This document shows, piece after piece, positions 20,155 through 29,404 of a stretch of DNA of 64,000 nt; within the stretch, counting starts at the first letter, position 1; each line of letters opens with the position of its first letter. Position numbers and translations under genes: made by a program. Below the pieces are notes generated by a model. The model was given only the letters and a program-made list of their open reading frames with translations. It ran no database searches and was not told the DNA's origin. Location of the stretch: NCBI RefSeq assembly GCF_036711975.1, contig NC_091973.1, positions 10,044,001-10,108,000 of the forward strand, in the 5' to 3' direction. This stretch comes from Onthophagus taurus. Lineage: Eukaryota > Arthropoda > Insecta > Coleoptera > Scarabaeidae.

Positions 20155-20738
20155 TGTTAACGTTGCAGGAGTTGGCTATGGAGAGCGTTAATTCGACGAT
20201 TTCCCGTAAAGACCGTACGTTGCGGTTAGTAGATGTTTTACCAAAGACTCTACTACTAAACGTAATGTACAGCTGGGACATATGCTTCTGGCGTCGAATA
20301 TCCCGAAAGGGCGATCGAATCAATCTTGGGGAGGTTTGCTTCCCCACCGTGGAACGCTTTGGAAAGAAAATGTCGCAAGGCACCGTACATAAGTTGTTCC
20401 ACGGTTCTCCGGTTGATTGGAGTTCAACTTTCGGAGTGGGTCTTCAGTATCAAGCAAGGTATGTTTTTTATGAATCACATTTGGGCAACCTTTGCTATCG
20501 TTGTCGACGCCGCCTACACCATATTAGTATAACGAACGTTTTACAACTGGATTGTCGTGTGAAATTGCGCTCGAAAATAAAGTATGCATCTTCTGAACGA
20601 TTGCAGACTATTATTTTAAATAAAAAATATTGGTGTGCGATGTGTTGTCGTGTGTCTTTGTTTCGAGTCTGTTTTAAACCACAACTTGAGGAGGATCAAA
20701 GTACTGAGGAATTGTCGGAGGGATGTCTCAGCAACTAA
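20155..20738 (+). CDS. Cysteine-pair protein, unrecognised (likely exon 2 of the cargo gene)
   Basis: Open frame beginning directly after a good acceptor (T-rich tract ending TTGCAG at 20154). If it is a separate gene its first ATG is 20178 (186 aa). Basic and aromatic, with C-Y-R-C at 20493-20504 and C-A-M-C at 20634-20645, spaced like a zinc-binding pair. The acidic tail is QLEEDQSTEELSEG. A donor-like GTATGT at 20459 lies inside, but skipping it would remove the first Cys pair, so I treat it as exonic. Family not recognised. Its position next to the Pro-rich exon and matching phase favour one gene. Confidence 0.55.
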
Positions 20739-20842
20739 TATGTTGTAGGTGGTTTTTTCAAATTTGTACACCATCCTTGTATGATACTGAAAATCGTTCG
20801 AATTGATGATATGACAACAAGTTCGCTTCCTTTTCACCTTTT

Positions 20843-20986
20843 CCGCTCCCATGCTTTTGTTTATATGTATTATTAATTATTTATTTGAATATTTACCGTA
20901 TCTACTTATTGTTACCGCTCCCATGCTTTTGTTAATATGTATTATTAATTACTTATTTGAATATTTACCGTATCTACTTATTGTTA
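20843..20986. repeat. Two-copy 72-bp tandem repeat
   Basis: CCGCTCCCATGCTTTTGTT starts at 20843 and again at 20915. The units differ at only a few positions (for example TTTATATG against TTAATATG). Confidence 0.9.
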
Positions 20987-21120
20987 ATTTAATACTTAGT
21001 AGTGTAAATTGTACTGTGACTTACACTGCTTTATTTTGTTTAATCACATAACATCTGTATGTGAATAACCCACTGGTGGTTCTACTACATCAACCATACA
21101 GATACTTTTGAAATCATGAT

Positions 21121-21126
21121 AATAAA
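21121..21126 (+). terminator. Polyadenylation signal AATAAA
   Basis: One of several AATAAA signals in the A/T-rich sequence after the cargo locus; which one is used cannot be told. Confidence 0.4.
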
Positions 21127-21381
21127 TAATTTTGTAAATTTATGTATACCACGTCTTATTGTAAAATAAATATTGTGTAATATTACGCACGCTTTAAATA
21201 ACTTTCAAACTCAATGTTAACAGTTTATATAGTTAAAGTGTTGTAAACCATTATTTTGAAACAATGATAATAAATAATCTGCTGAAATTTTTTGTATGCT
21301 ACTTTTTATGATAAAATAAACATTGTTTTCTACTACGACTTCATTTCTTGTTAATCTCCCGTTCAAGTATCACCCGTCAGC

Positions 21382-22083
21382 ATGGTTGAAGACGTTAAGT
21401 TTGTTAGCCAACCTTTAACACTACCAATCTGTAATCTTCATAACGACTTCGCTGCAAATAAATTTAAACGACATAGCGAATTATTTGGTGGGGAATGTAA
21501 ACGTGGTTTGATAATTGGTTCTTCGGGTGCCGGAAAAACAAACGTAATGTTAACTTTATTGACAGCTCTCAACGGGTTGCGCTTTTTGAATGTATATTTG
21601 TGCTCTAATTCACTCTACCAAATCAAATACGAATTTCTACGACAATTACTTAAACCTATCCGCTCTTGCGGCTATTATGAATACTCAGATGTCGGACGAT
21701 TTCTACCACCGTCAAAGGTGAAAGAATATTCAATTATTATTTTTGATGATATTGCTCCTACAGAGCAACAGATTATCAAGGAATATTTTTCATACGGTCG
21801 TCATAGAAACGTTGATACTTTTTTACTCGCTCAAAGTTATAGCGCCATTTCCAAGCAGCTTTTACGTGACAATTGCAACCTTTTAGTTTTATTTAAACAA
21901 GATCTCACTAACTTGAAACATATTTACAACGATCATTTGCTAGGGGACATTACGTGGGATGATTTTGTCAGAATTTGTCGAACTTGTTGGGATACACCGC
22001 ACGGTATATTAGTTATTGATTTAGATTGCGATAAAAATAACGGACGCTATCGGAAAGGTTTCGATGAGTACATTATACTGTAA
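21382..22083 (+). CDS. ATP: Genome-packaging ATPase, FtsK/HerA (A32-like) type (233 aa)
   Basis: P-loop motor predicted to pump the DNA genome into the capsid. Walker A GSSGAGKT at residues 46-53, Walker B hydrophobic stretch ending FDD (121-123), and a downstream LLAQSY segment (148-153) in the sensor position typical of the family. Length is typical and the frame is intact. ATG at 21382 precedes all conserved motifs with a normal N-terminal segment. The leader may contain a short upstream ORF (from 21262) if the promoter at 21193 is used. It starts the group ATPase, conserved protein, small protein, integrase on the + strand. Confidence 0.93.
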   Translation: MVEDVKFVSQPLTLPICNLHNDFAANKFKRHSELFGGECKRGLIIGSSGAGKTNVMLTLLTALNGLRFLNVYLCSNSLYQIKYEFLRQLLKPIRSCGYYEYSDVGRFLPPSKVKEYSIIIFDDIAPTEQQIIKEYFSYGRHRNVDTFLLAQSYSAISKQLLRDNCNLLVLFKQDLTNLKHIYNDHLLGDITWDDFVRICRTCWDTPHGILVIDLDCDKNNGRYRKGFDEYIIL

Positions 22084-22146
22084 AACCATTGACTTTACGA
22101 CTGCATGCTCAGTCTCTGTGCGATCATTACACTATCACGTTGAACT

Positions 22147-23307
22147 ATGAATCGTAATGTTGCACAACAGTTAATAGCTGCGCGAGAAGATGTTAAACAT
22201 AAAATACGCACTTTGAAAGGAGATATAAAACAGAAGCAGTCCATTGCCGAAGCTCAACTCGCTCCACTGAAAGAACCTCTGACAGATATTTCCAAAAAAT
22301 TACAAACTGTCAATTTATTAGCGCTCGACAATAAATTCGGGATAAAACGTGATTTATTTACCCCGAAAAAGGAGCAGTCACCAGATATCTCAGCCTTACT
22401 GGCTGACTTGCAGAAACCTTCTAAAGGACTTAAACTGGAAACTCCTAGAGTGAAACCTAAACGTAGAGTTACGTCAACACCCATTAAACCGGGAGCTAGC
22501 ATGGATGTTTCACCGGAACTCGCACGGAGTCCGCAATTTCTCAGCGACGAAGAGGTGTTCGAGGGTCGAGATACTACACCTGAGGTTTCTGTTCGTGAGT
22601 CAGACACATCTTTAGATGTCTACGAGCGGGACGCTAGGGAGCAGTTGGCGCGCATGAAAGAGAATATGGAGGGAATGATGGAACAGACAGTTATTCGAGA
22701 AGCTTTAGGACAGCTGGACCCCTTACCACGTACCTATGTTACGGGTTTAACAGTAGATGTAAATAACGAGTTCGATCAAACTTACGGTGTTCGTGCACTT
22801 ACCGATGGATTGTATATCGCAAATCAACCAATAACGTTTGACGGGAAAAACATTTTGGTGGGTGAATTTACGTATACAGGAACACCGGGGTTATACGAGT
22901 TGTTATTCAAAAATAAACCGGGTAAATTTACTTTACCAGATGCGAGAAATTACAAAGATATCTTACAACGTTCGAATGTACATAAAAGAGATTATGACGC
23001 TTCAAAAAGTATCATAACTGATGATGAAAATGAAAAGTTTGTGAACATAATCAAACCAATTTCCTTGGGTCAAAGACCAAATGTGTACTGGGCTCGATAT
23101 TGGCCAAAACCTAAAACTGGATCAGGTCACTTAAATAAGTTGTTAGTACCTGCTGCAATTAAAGAGTACGAATACTGGGACGACGTGAACGAATTAGTTG
23201 ATCGGTTGCGTTTACTACTTGCTTCCGAAGCAGCAGGTCATACTGCTCATCATAACGAAATTATATCCCTCATAGAGGAATTACGGGAAGCGCAAGTCAT
23301 TCGTTAA
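22147..23307 (+). CDS. Conserved Polinton protein, DUF8207-like (386 aa)
   Basis: The N-terminal half (1-190) is charged and probably coiled (many K/E/Q), with a basic S/T-P-rich stretch at 97-125 and an acidic part at 130-170. The C-terminal half holds a conserved-looking domain: YGVR (about 218), a NQPITFDGK segment (about 232), YTGTPGLYELLFKNKPG (about 247-263), then a KDILQRSNVH segment and a NIIKPISLGQRP-type segment. The GTPGLYELLF segment is the hallmark of a protein widespread in insect Polintons that I associate with the name DUF8207; that name is from memory. Role unknown, possibly virion-associated. ATG at 22147; CTCAGTC with its A at 22111 could be its initiator. Confidence 0.75.
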   Translation: MNRNVAQQLIAAREDVKHKIRTLKGDIKQKQSIAEAQLAPLKEPLTDISKKLQTVNLLALDNKFGIKRDLFTPKKEQSPDISALLADLQKPSKGLKLETPRVKPKRRVTSTPIKPGASMDVSPELARSPQFLSDEEVFEGRDTTPEVSVRESDTSLDVYERDAREQLARMKENMEGMMEQTVIREALGQLDPLPRTYVTGLTVDVNNEFDQTYGVRALTDGLYIANQPITFDGKNILVGEFTYTGTPGLYELLFKNKPGKFTLPDARNYKDILQRSNVHKRDYDASKSIITDDENEKFVNIIKPISLGQRPNVYWARYWPKPKTGSGHLNKLLVPAAIKEYEYWDDVNELVDRLRLLLASEAAGHTAHHNEIISLIEELREAQVIR

Positions 23308-23310
23308 GGG

Positions 23311-23346
23311 TATATAAACTTTTTTCTGTTTCTGTGACGCTTCAGA
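23311..23346 (+). promoter_or_regulatory. Strong TATA box and initiator, 23354 gene
   Basis: TATATAAA at 23311-23318, four bases after the preceding stop, and TTCAGA with its A at 23344. The leader would be only about 10 nt before the ATG at 23354. Confidence 0.6.
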
Positions 23347-23353
23347 AGCCAAT

Positions 23354-23761
23354 ATGCCTTTAAACCGTTTTGGTGAACATGGTTCTACATCTATCGATAA
23401 ATTTGGTAAGCATGTTCACCACCATGTTATACAGAACCACATAGCAAGATCCGAAGTTCTACAACCTTCATCAACATTTATTTTAACTTTACGTGGTGAT
23501 GGAGATGTTGATCCAAAAACAAAACTTTATAAAATCACAAACAAAAGTGGAATTACGGATTACATCAATTCTTTCTACGAAGGTATGATAAAAGATGTTG
23601 TAAAGTCCGCTCATGTTCAGTTACTTGTTAACGATATCGTTATTAAGTCGCTCCAGGGAGTCCAACTCAAACGCGGAGATACCATTAAGTGTAAAAATAA
23701 TGCACCGATAGGAGGACTACCTTTTCTTATAGAGTTGTTGATTGAAGGGGTTGTAGAGTAA
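23354..23761 (+). CDS. Small conserved Polinton protein of unknown function (135 aa)
   Basis: ATG at 23354 just after a strong TATA box. The N-terminus is His-rich (HVHHHVIQNH at about 20-29), followed by a strand-rich domain with FILTLRGDGD (about 42-51) and LKRGDTIKCKNN (about 104-115). It may be a small beta-barrel virion component, judged only from its pattern. Its TAA overlaps the ATG of the integrase by one base (TAATG), which implies coupled translation or leaky scanning from a shared mRNA. Confidence 0.7.
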   Translation: MPLNRFGEHGSTSIDKFGKHVHHHVIQNHIARSEVLQPSSTFILTLRGDGDVDPKTKLYKITNKSGITDYINSFYEGMIKDVVKSAHVQLLVNDIVIKSLQGVQLKRGDTIKCKNNAPIGGLPFLIELLIEGVVE

Positions 23762-24696
23762 TGGTTAGTGTTAAGCGAGATCTCGTTAACGAACTACATG
23801 CACCTGCGAGACGACATTATCGGCGACGCCGCGTTCTGCTTCACGGACTATTGGATCTTTATCAAGCGGATTTGGTTGAAATGATCCCATATGCGTCGGT
23901 CAATAAAGGTTACAAGTATATACTGACTGTTATCAACGCTTTTTCAAAATACGCATGGGCCTTACCACTCAAAACCAAAACTGGGAAAGAGGTTACTCAA
24001 GCTATGAAGGACATTTTGCATAGTAAAAAGAATATTACTCCGAGCAACTTACAAACCGATAATGGGAAAGAGTTTTACAATAGCGATTTTCAAAAATTAA
24101 TGGAACAACTTAACATTAATCATTACAGCACCTATTCCACTTTAAAAAGCTCGATTATCGAACGGTTTAATAGAACCCTAAAAAATAAAATGTGGAAAGA
24201 ATTTAGTATGCAAGGAAATTATCGCTGGTTAGACTTACTACCCAAATTACTAAAATCTTACAACAACACAATACATCGCACCATTCACATGAAACCTTCA
24301 GCTGTTAATCGACGAAATGAATCTGCTCTGTTAAATACTGTATACAATTCCATTAAAGTTGTCGACCCCAACCACCGTAAATTTAATGTGGGGGAACACG
24401 TGCGAATTAGCAAGTACAGACACGCTTTTGCTAAAGGTTACCAACCAACTTGGTCCAATGAAATTTTCACCATAGCGACAGTTCAAAATACTAATCCCAG
24501 GACTTACCTTATTAAAGATGGTAGAGGAGAACCCATTCTTGGAGCATTTTACGACGAAGAATTACAACGTGTGAAACACCCGGATGTATTTTTAATTGAA
24601 AAAGTTCTTCGTCGAAAAGGAAATAAAGTCCGAGTGAAATGGTTGGGAATGGATAGCTCTCATAATTCTTGGATTGCAAAAAAAGATGTATTATAA
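23761..24696 (+). CDS. INT: Retroviral-type integrase with C-terminal chromodomain (311 aa)
   Basis: Inserts the element into DNA and makes the 6-bp target duplication. The RNase-H-fold core has catalytic D37 (QADL), D100 (TDNG) and E134 (IIERFNRT), all present, with 33 residues between the second D and E. The chromodomain spans residues 273-311: F277, then VKW with W294, and NSW with W304. The position that is usually the third aromatic of the methyl-lysine cage is Met (297). The zinc-binding N-terminal part is short or absent. The frame is intact. It overlaps the upstream gene by one base. AATAAA at 24712 follows the stop; the polymerase gene converges from the other side. Confidence 0.95.
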   Translation: MVSVKRDLVNELHAPARRHYRRRRVLLHGLLDLYQADLVEMIPYASVNKGYKYILTVINAFSKYAWALPLKTKTGKEVTQAMKDILHSKKNITPSNLQTDNGKEFYNSDFQKLMEQLNINHYSTYSTLKSSIIERFNRTLKNKMWKEFSMQGNYRWLDLLPKLLKSYNNTIHRTIHMKPSAVNRRNESALLNTVYNSIKVVDPNHRKFNVGEHVRISKYRHAFAKGYQPTWSNEIFTIATVQNTNPRTYLIKDGRGEPILGAFYDEELQRVKHPDVFLIEKVLRRKGNKVRVKWLGMDSSHNSWIAKKDVL

Positions 24697-24711
24697 TTTT
24701 TACACTAAGAA

Positions 24712-24717
24712 AATAAA
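24712..24717 (+). terminator. Polyadenylation signal of integrase
   Basis: AATAAA 15 bp after the integrase stop, followed by a T-run. Confidence 0.6.
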
Positions 24718-24740
24718 AAACTTTTTTTAATTTCGTTGAT

Positions 24741-24746
24741 TTTATT
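24741..24746 (-). terminator. Polyadenylation signal of pPolB
   Basis: TTTATT on + (AATAAA on -), about 105 bp after the polymerase stop. The two convergent genes have closely facing 3' ends. Confidence 0.5.
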
Positions 24747-24849
24747 TCAAGTAACCTTTTTAACAACCTACTTTCTACTTTATATACAAGTTTTGTGATA
24801 CAAGCAAGTATTTTTTTTTTTTTTTACAAATTAACTGATCGCAATTTAA

Positions 24850-27800
24850 CTAGCCATACATGTTTACGTTTAACAACTCCAATAAGTTGTCCAAAAGATC
24901 TTCCCTGCGTAGATCTTCAATAAGATAGTTTCCCCAAGCTAAAGTATGACATCCATCCTCCATCACGTAACGTTTATCGTCATGTGCAGAGAGCGCCACT
25001 TTATTCTTTAGTTCTGTATACATCGTGTGATAGGAGGAGCGAAAGACATACATCTTTTTTCGCACAGAACCTCCATCTTCGATAATCCGTTTATATTCTG
25101 AAACACTTAAGTTTTTATCGATAACATACTTTTTCACACCCTTGGCACGCTTGACAACTCCTTCCAAAGTGTTAATACAATAAGCTTTAGCTCCTGTACC
25201 ATAAAACGATGTTAATATCGTATTTGGGTACTCATCTTTCATTTTTCCAACTATCGGCGGCCCTGGAGGAATATTATGTCTGTTGTTTAACTTGTAATTA
25301 GAGGTATCGAACATCTCTATATTTTCTTTGATATCCTGGTATACATTCTCAGTAAATATTTCGAGAATTAACGAATCCGTATCTGTATATAACAATAATA
25401 CGTTTTCACCATATTTCTCTTTTAAAAAATTATAAAAAAAGTTATAAATGACCGCTTTCGACAATTCCAGTACGCTAAACCCTACATACAGAGGTTTGTT
25501 ATATTTGACCTCCACCTTCTGCATTTCAATGGCTGCCAAATTATGGCAGAAAATTTTCGATGACTTGAAAGTCGGCTTTGCGATAAGAGCTTCTGCACCG
25601 GGTCTCCTGTAACGATTCTCCCAATGTGACACTAATCGTATATCGACTCTATTTTCAACATTTTCCATCGTTTTCCCATACACGATATTATTCATTTGTT
25701 TATAATGATTTTTCCCAAATTCATTCGTAGCATTCATTCGTTTCTCAGAGTTAAAATCGATATATGGTTTCATCCACGGCGATTGTTGAAATTGCAATGC
25801 ACGGTGTATTTTGGTTAGCTTAAGACCTTTTTTCACACATTCACGTAGGTTTACATAGTGAATTATGTATTTCGATTTATTTTGTAAGTTCGCAATCAAC
25901 TTAGGATGCTTCGATCCGGGAGCGATTATGTTTTCGGGACAAAACGGTAGATCATCATGCTGGTTGTGTAACCTTTCCGGATACTCCAAATCCACTTCAA
26001 ACACATAACCAAGGTGTTCATCATCTAAACACTCCACATCTATATCTACTATTTCTTGGTTCGACAACCATCGAAAACCGCCTGTTGGTAATTTACAACT
26101 CATTGCATACCCATACAAATTGGTAGCGTCCAAGTATAGAATATATGATGATGGTTTTTCCGGGTTAAAATCGTCAAGGAACTTGTTGTTTGCTATTGCA
26201 GATCGTTTTACACACATACAGAGACCGCCTCTAATTCCTTTCTTAAAAAAGTGTAACATGTCAATGTCTGATAACAATTCTAATTTTACACCTGTCATTT
26301 TTAACAGAGCATCCCACCCAAACCCGGGCGCAGTATAATAATGGCAAGGATCCAGATTGTAATTCTCCAAAGATATTGTCCTGAAATTTTCAAAGACGTC
26401 AGTCAACATTAACACATCTGACGTCAAATACAGGTCACTGTATTCTCCCAACGTTGTACACTTAAATTTATTCCATACAGTCTGTGCTCTAGAGTATTGT
26501 TCCTTTGAAATATTACTTGAACTCAATATGTCGTAAAACTGTGTATGATCAGGCAATTTACTATACTCCAACTTTTCAAACGAATCTACGAACGAATATG
26601 GAAATACACCTTTCTGGCGCATCAATCTAAATTCTTCAGAGTCTTTGAATTTTTTTTTCACTTCCACACAATCCTTATCATCCAAATATGAAACCAACTT
26701 TTCCAAAGAACTCGCCATGAATCTAAACGAGTCGACGAATCTTATTTTCATAAACACTTTGCGTTTCTTTCCCTTGTTATCGGTTGTTTCTCCGACAACT
26801 ATTTTCTTGGAAAAAGAAATATATTTTTCTTTGTTTTGTGCTATCACCTCTACTTCCTCCTTGTTTAGGGCAATACTTTTCACAAACATGTGGGCATCGT
26901 AATTCGACAGGTTGTGGAAAAACACAGGGATAAACATCGGTAATTTATAATTTATATTGCAGACGGAATGCGCAGGACCCCTATACAATCCTGTCAAGTG
27001 ATCGTGATCACACACTTTCTCTTCTTTGTTTATTGGTTTATCACAAATGTGACATACGGAACTCAGTTCATGTACAAATTGGTCCAGACAGCTTAGCGGT
27101 ATCATATCCTTTGTTTGCCTCAAATGTTGTTTATAGATCTCTATTACATCCTTCTCCAATCTTATAATAAATTCCAGAGCAGCGTTTCGCCCTCGGTATA
27201 TTTGGAATTTCGATAAGTTATCATCTTAAGCACACTTAATGTAGTACGCAAACGCGTATGGTTCGTGTTCAAAACATCGGGCCGTATATGGTTTATTATC
27301 ATCGTAAACTTTTCCTTCTTCGGGCGTTAAGGGTTTCAGAATCGCCTCGAAATCGGCGTACACCACAAACGGAACTTTCATTTTTTTTTCAAATCCTTCA
27401 AATTGTAAAACATTTTCCTTTTCTAGATGTCCGAACTTATTCACTTTTATTTGTTCGCTTGGTACTGTTGCTTTCACTTTTTTACAGTCATCCATCTGAT
27501 GTCGTACCAACTTGTCTTCAGTTGAAAAGTATTGCAAACAACCCTCACAAATATATCTTTGATGTTCATGAGTCGATGATTGTGTATTTATCAGTCGAGA
27601 TAAGTTTTTTATCCAACAATAGTGGTTATTCCCGAAATTGTCGCTGACTACTAATAAGTTTACATGACGCTCCCGTTTCTGTTTACATATACATACAGTT
27701 ACAATATCATCTACCATTTTCTCTCCATTATACCAAGAATTTATACCATAGACGTTAATTGAAATGTTATTTTCTTCCTCAAATTTTGGTATGTCTCTGA

Positions 27801-28682
27801 TGGGTACTGGGAATGTTACGCAGTCAAACTTTAATTCTGTTTCCCTATAATCTGGGTATGATGATATTCTTTGCGGTAAACCTGTGGGTTGGTACAGTGC
27901 GGACATCAGTGCCCAAGCAAAGCACTTATTATCGTTATTTTGCACGTTTATTACCGCTCTCTTCCCTTTTATGGATGTCGGTAAGTCGATGTAGCTCGAT
28001 GCTCTTGTAGGATTAAACTTGTTACAGTTCACTTCAAGATATAATATTTCCAACAAGGTCCAACCTGCAGTATTAACACCTTTAGTTTCGCATTTTACTA
28101 CTTTTCTATTCTTATACTCTTACCTGAGTCCCGTTCTTGGAATTCCGACATTTTCACCATAATCTCGTCCATAAAGTCCTCGTATGTTTGGTATAAGTCT
28201 ACGGCTACTGTTATAATTTTATTTTTTGTGTTGAATGATTTGATTTCCACTTCTTCCTTCGTATTTATGAAATACAATCCAAAAATTTCCGTATTCACTT
28301 TTAAACTACCATTTACATTCCTCACGGACTGTATCAAACTGATAACTTTTTCTCTAATTCGGTTACTGAATTCCTTCATGTCTACGTACTTCCGTTCATG
28401 ATCGCTCACTCTAAAACTACATATTTTATCTCCAAATATCGAATCTATTTTTTCTACACCATCATCTATTATTACGAAGGCTTTCTGTTTATGTTTGTTG
28501 CTACGCAGATGTGAGGAATAACATTGTCTGGTTACGTGTTCATCACATATTTCACACACTATAACATCTCCTTGTTGATCCTCTTCCACCTTTCGACGTT
28601 TCCCAATACATGCTGTGCGTTGATGTCTCACAAGATTATCTGGTCTAGTAAACTCTTTGTAACACACGTCGCAGGTCAACAT
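24850..28682 (-). CDS. POLB: Protein-primed family B DNA polymerase (pPolB), two exons, one in-frame stop
   Basis: Replicates the element from its TIRs. Exon 1 (28682-28124) starts at an ATG overlapping the TIR edge and carries two zinc-finger-like segments (C-x2-C near the start and C-E-I-C about 40 residues on). A 59-bp intron (28123-28065) is removed in phase. Exon 2 (28064-24850) has another Cys/His finger and the exonuclease motif with D-F-E near 27354. A CHIC...DHDHLTG zinc motif near 27000-27060 follows, then Exo II (N-x-x-N-Y-D) and Exo III (Y-x-x-x-D). Polymerase motifs: A D-A-T-N-L-Y-G (about 26120), B N-N-I-V-Y-G (about 25685) and C Y-T-D-T-D-S (about 25385). About 1,256 codons. 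A TAA at 27228-27226 interrupts the frame 42 codons after the Exo I Asp, before the polymerase domain; the frame reopens at once with conserved sequence. An N-terminal fragment of about 466 aa is expected unless the stop is an error. Confidence 0.92.
27226..27228 (-). other. In-frame stop codon (TAA) inside pPolB
   Basis: The frame is the same on both sides and similarity to the polymerase family continues across it, so it is a point nonsense change rather than a frameshift. No consensus donor/acceptor pair around it would splice it out. Confidence 0.85.
28065..28123 (-). other. 59-bp intron of pPolB
   Basis: Donor CAG|GTAAGA and acceptor CTGCAG|G on the - strand. One base of the split codon lies in exon 1 and two in exon 2; together they make Gly, followed by Trp, in a conserved context. 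Without splicing, exon 1 runs into a stop at 28098. Confidence 0.85.
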
Positions 28683-28705
28683 GTTCACAACACTCTTACT
28701 TCAAT

Positions 28706-28739
28706 ACTGTTGAACACGATTTTCTATCTGCTATTTAAA
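28706..28739 (-). promoter_or_regulatory. Inward TATA/initiator promoter in right TIR, driving pPolB
   Basis: Mirror of the left TIR promoter: TTTAAATA at 28739-28732 and CAGT with its A at 28708. The leader to the polymerase ATG (28682) is about 26 nt. Confidence 0.6.
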
Positions 28740-28997
28740 GCATACCTCCTCCGAAGTGGGGTTTTCAATGAACTCATGTCGTGTAACCTTCATTTCAGGT
28801 CACGTACAAGGTCAATGTCATGGTCACAATTAAGGTTGACTTCAAGGTCTCCGTTGAGGTCAAAGTAAAGGTCATTGTTCAGGTCAAGGTTACTGATCAA
28901 GGTCATGGTCACTAAACGTGATCTTGACCTGAGGTGAGCTCAAAGTAAAGGTCATTGTTTAGGTCTAGGTTACTGGTCAACGACCCCCTTTGCAATA

Positions 28998-29112
28998 GCC
29001 GATTCTGGAACCTCCTCCCAGAAACTCAGGGCAAGGTCAAGGTCATGGTCACTCAACGTGACCTTGGCCTTGACCTTGACCTGAGGTTCTGAGAGGAGGT
29101 TCTAGAATCGGC
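28998..29112. repeat. Terminal hairpin palindrome inside the right TIR
   Basis: Mirror image of 11220-11334, with one substitution in the inner arm. Confidence 0.85.
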
Positions 29113-29126
29113 TTTTATCTACTACT

Positions 29127-29132
29127 GACCAT
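29127..29132. repeat. Right target-site duplication GACCAT
   Basis: Directly follows CTACTACT and equals 11200-11205; satellite sequence resumes at once in the correct monomer phase. Confidence 0.93.
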
Positions 29133-29404
29133 ATTTGTGATATTCAGGCGTCAAATGTCATATTGGAGCATGTTGGAGATAAAAAACAAAATGTGCCCAA
29201 AACGTGATATTATGACGTTATACGCCGTTCTGAGCCATGTTTGAACTTTCTATCACTTTTGGTTCCGATAATTCTGCCGACCATATTTGTGTTATTCAGG
29301 CGCCAAATGACATGTTGGAGCAAGTTGGAGATAAAAAACAAAATGTGTCCAAAACGTGATATTATGACGTTATACGCTGTTCTGAGCCATGTTTGAGCTT
29401 TCTA

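Larger units (their letters stand above)
20739..21381. other. A/T-rich intergenic region with duplications and AATAAA signals
   Basis: Contains a two-copy 72-bp tandem repeat and a pair of diverged copies of a segment with GATAATAAATAAT (about 21118 and 21265). AATAAA signals are present (for example 21121-21126). TTTAAATA at 21193-21200 followed by CAGT (A at 21222) may be the ATPase promoter. A short ORF in the tandem repeat is not considered a gene. Confidence 0.6.
11206..29126. mobile_element. Polinton/Maverick virus-like DNA transposon, 17,921 bp
   Basis: A self-synthesising transposon bounded by a 6-bp target duplication and 446-bp terminal inverted repeats that start 5'-AG. It encodes the full diagnostic set: protein-primed family B polymerase, retroviral-type integrase with chromodomain, FtsK/HerA-type packaging ATPase, adenovirus-type cysteine protease, and major and minor jelly-roll capsid proteins. 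It also carries a PLA2-like protein and several unrecognised genes. Length and content fit the class (usually 15-20 kb). The capsid set, known from the literature on Polintons as potential viruses, means that virion formation is possible in principle. Defects in this copy: an in-frame stop in the polymerase and no AUG before the conserved start of the protease. Confidence 0.97.
28681..29126 (-). repeat. Right terminal inverted repeat (446 bp)
   Basis: Inverted copy of 11206-11651, ending CTACTACT. Same terminal hairpin (28998-29112), GGTCA-type motifs and inward promoter. The polymerase ATG straddles its inner edge. Confidence 0.97.

Noticed and set aside
20459..20529. Intron GTATGT...ATTAG inside the Cys-pair exon
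   Set aside because: Removing it would delete the first Cys pair, and the frame is open across it. Kept as exon, though not excluded.
20851..21051. 66-codon hydrophobic frame in the 72-bp tandem repeat
   Set aside because: It is generated by the A/T-rich duplication itself and is not supported by context.
28098..28688. Start of pPolB exon 1 at GTG (28688)
   Set aside because: A normal ATG exists two codons downstream (28682) in the expected position after the promoter.
26120..28868. Plus-strand ORFs opposite pPolB and its TIR
   Set aside because: Shadows of the polymerase gene on the other strand; no motifs.
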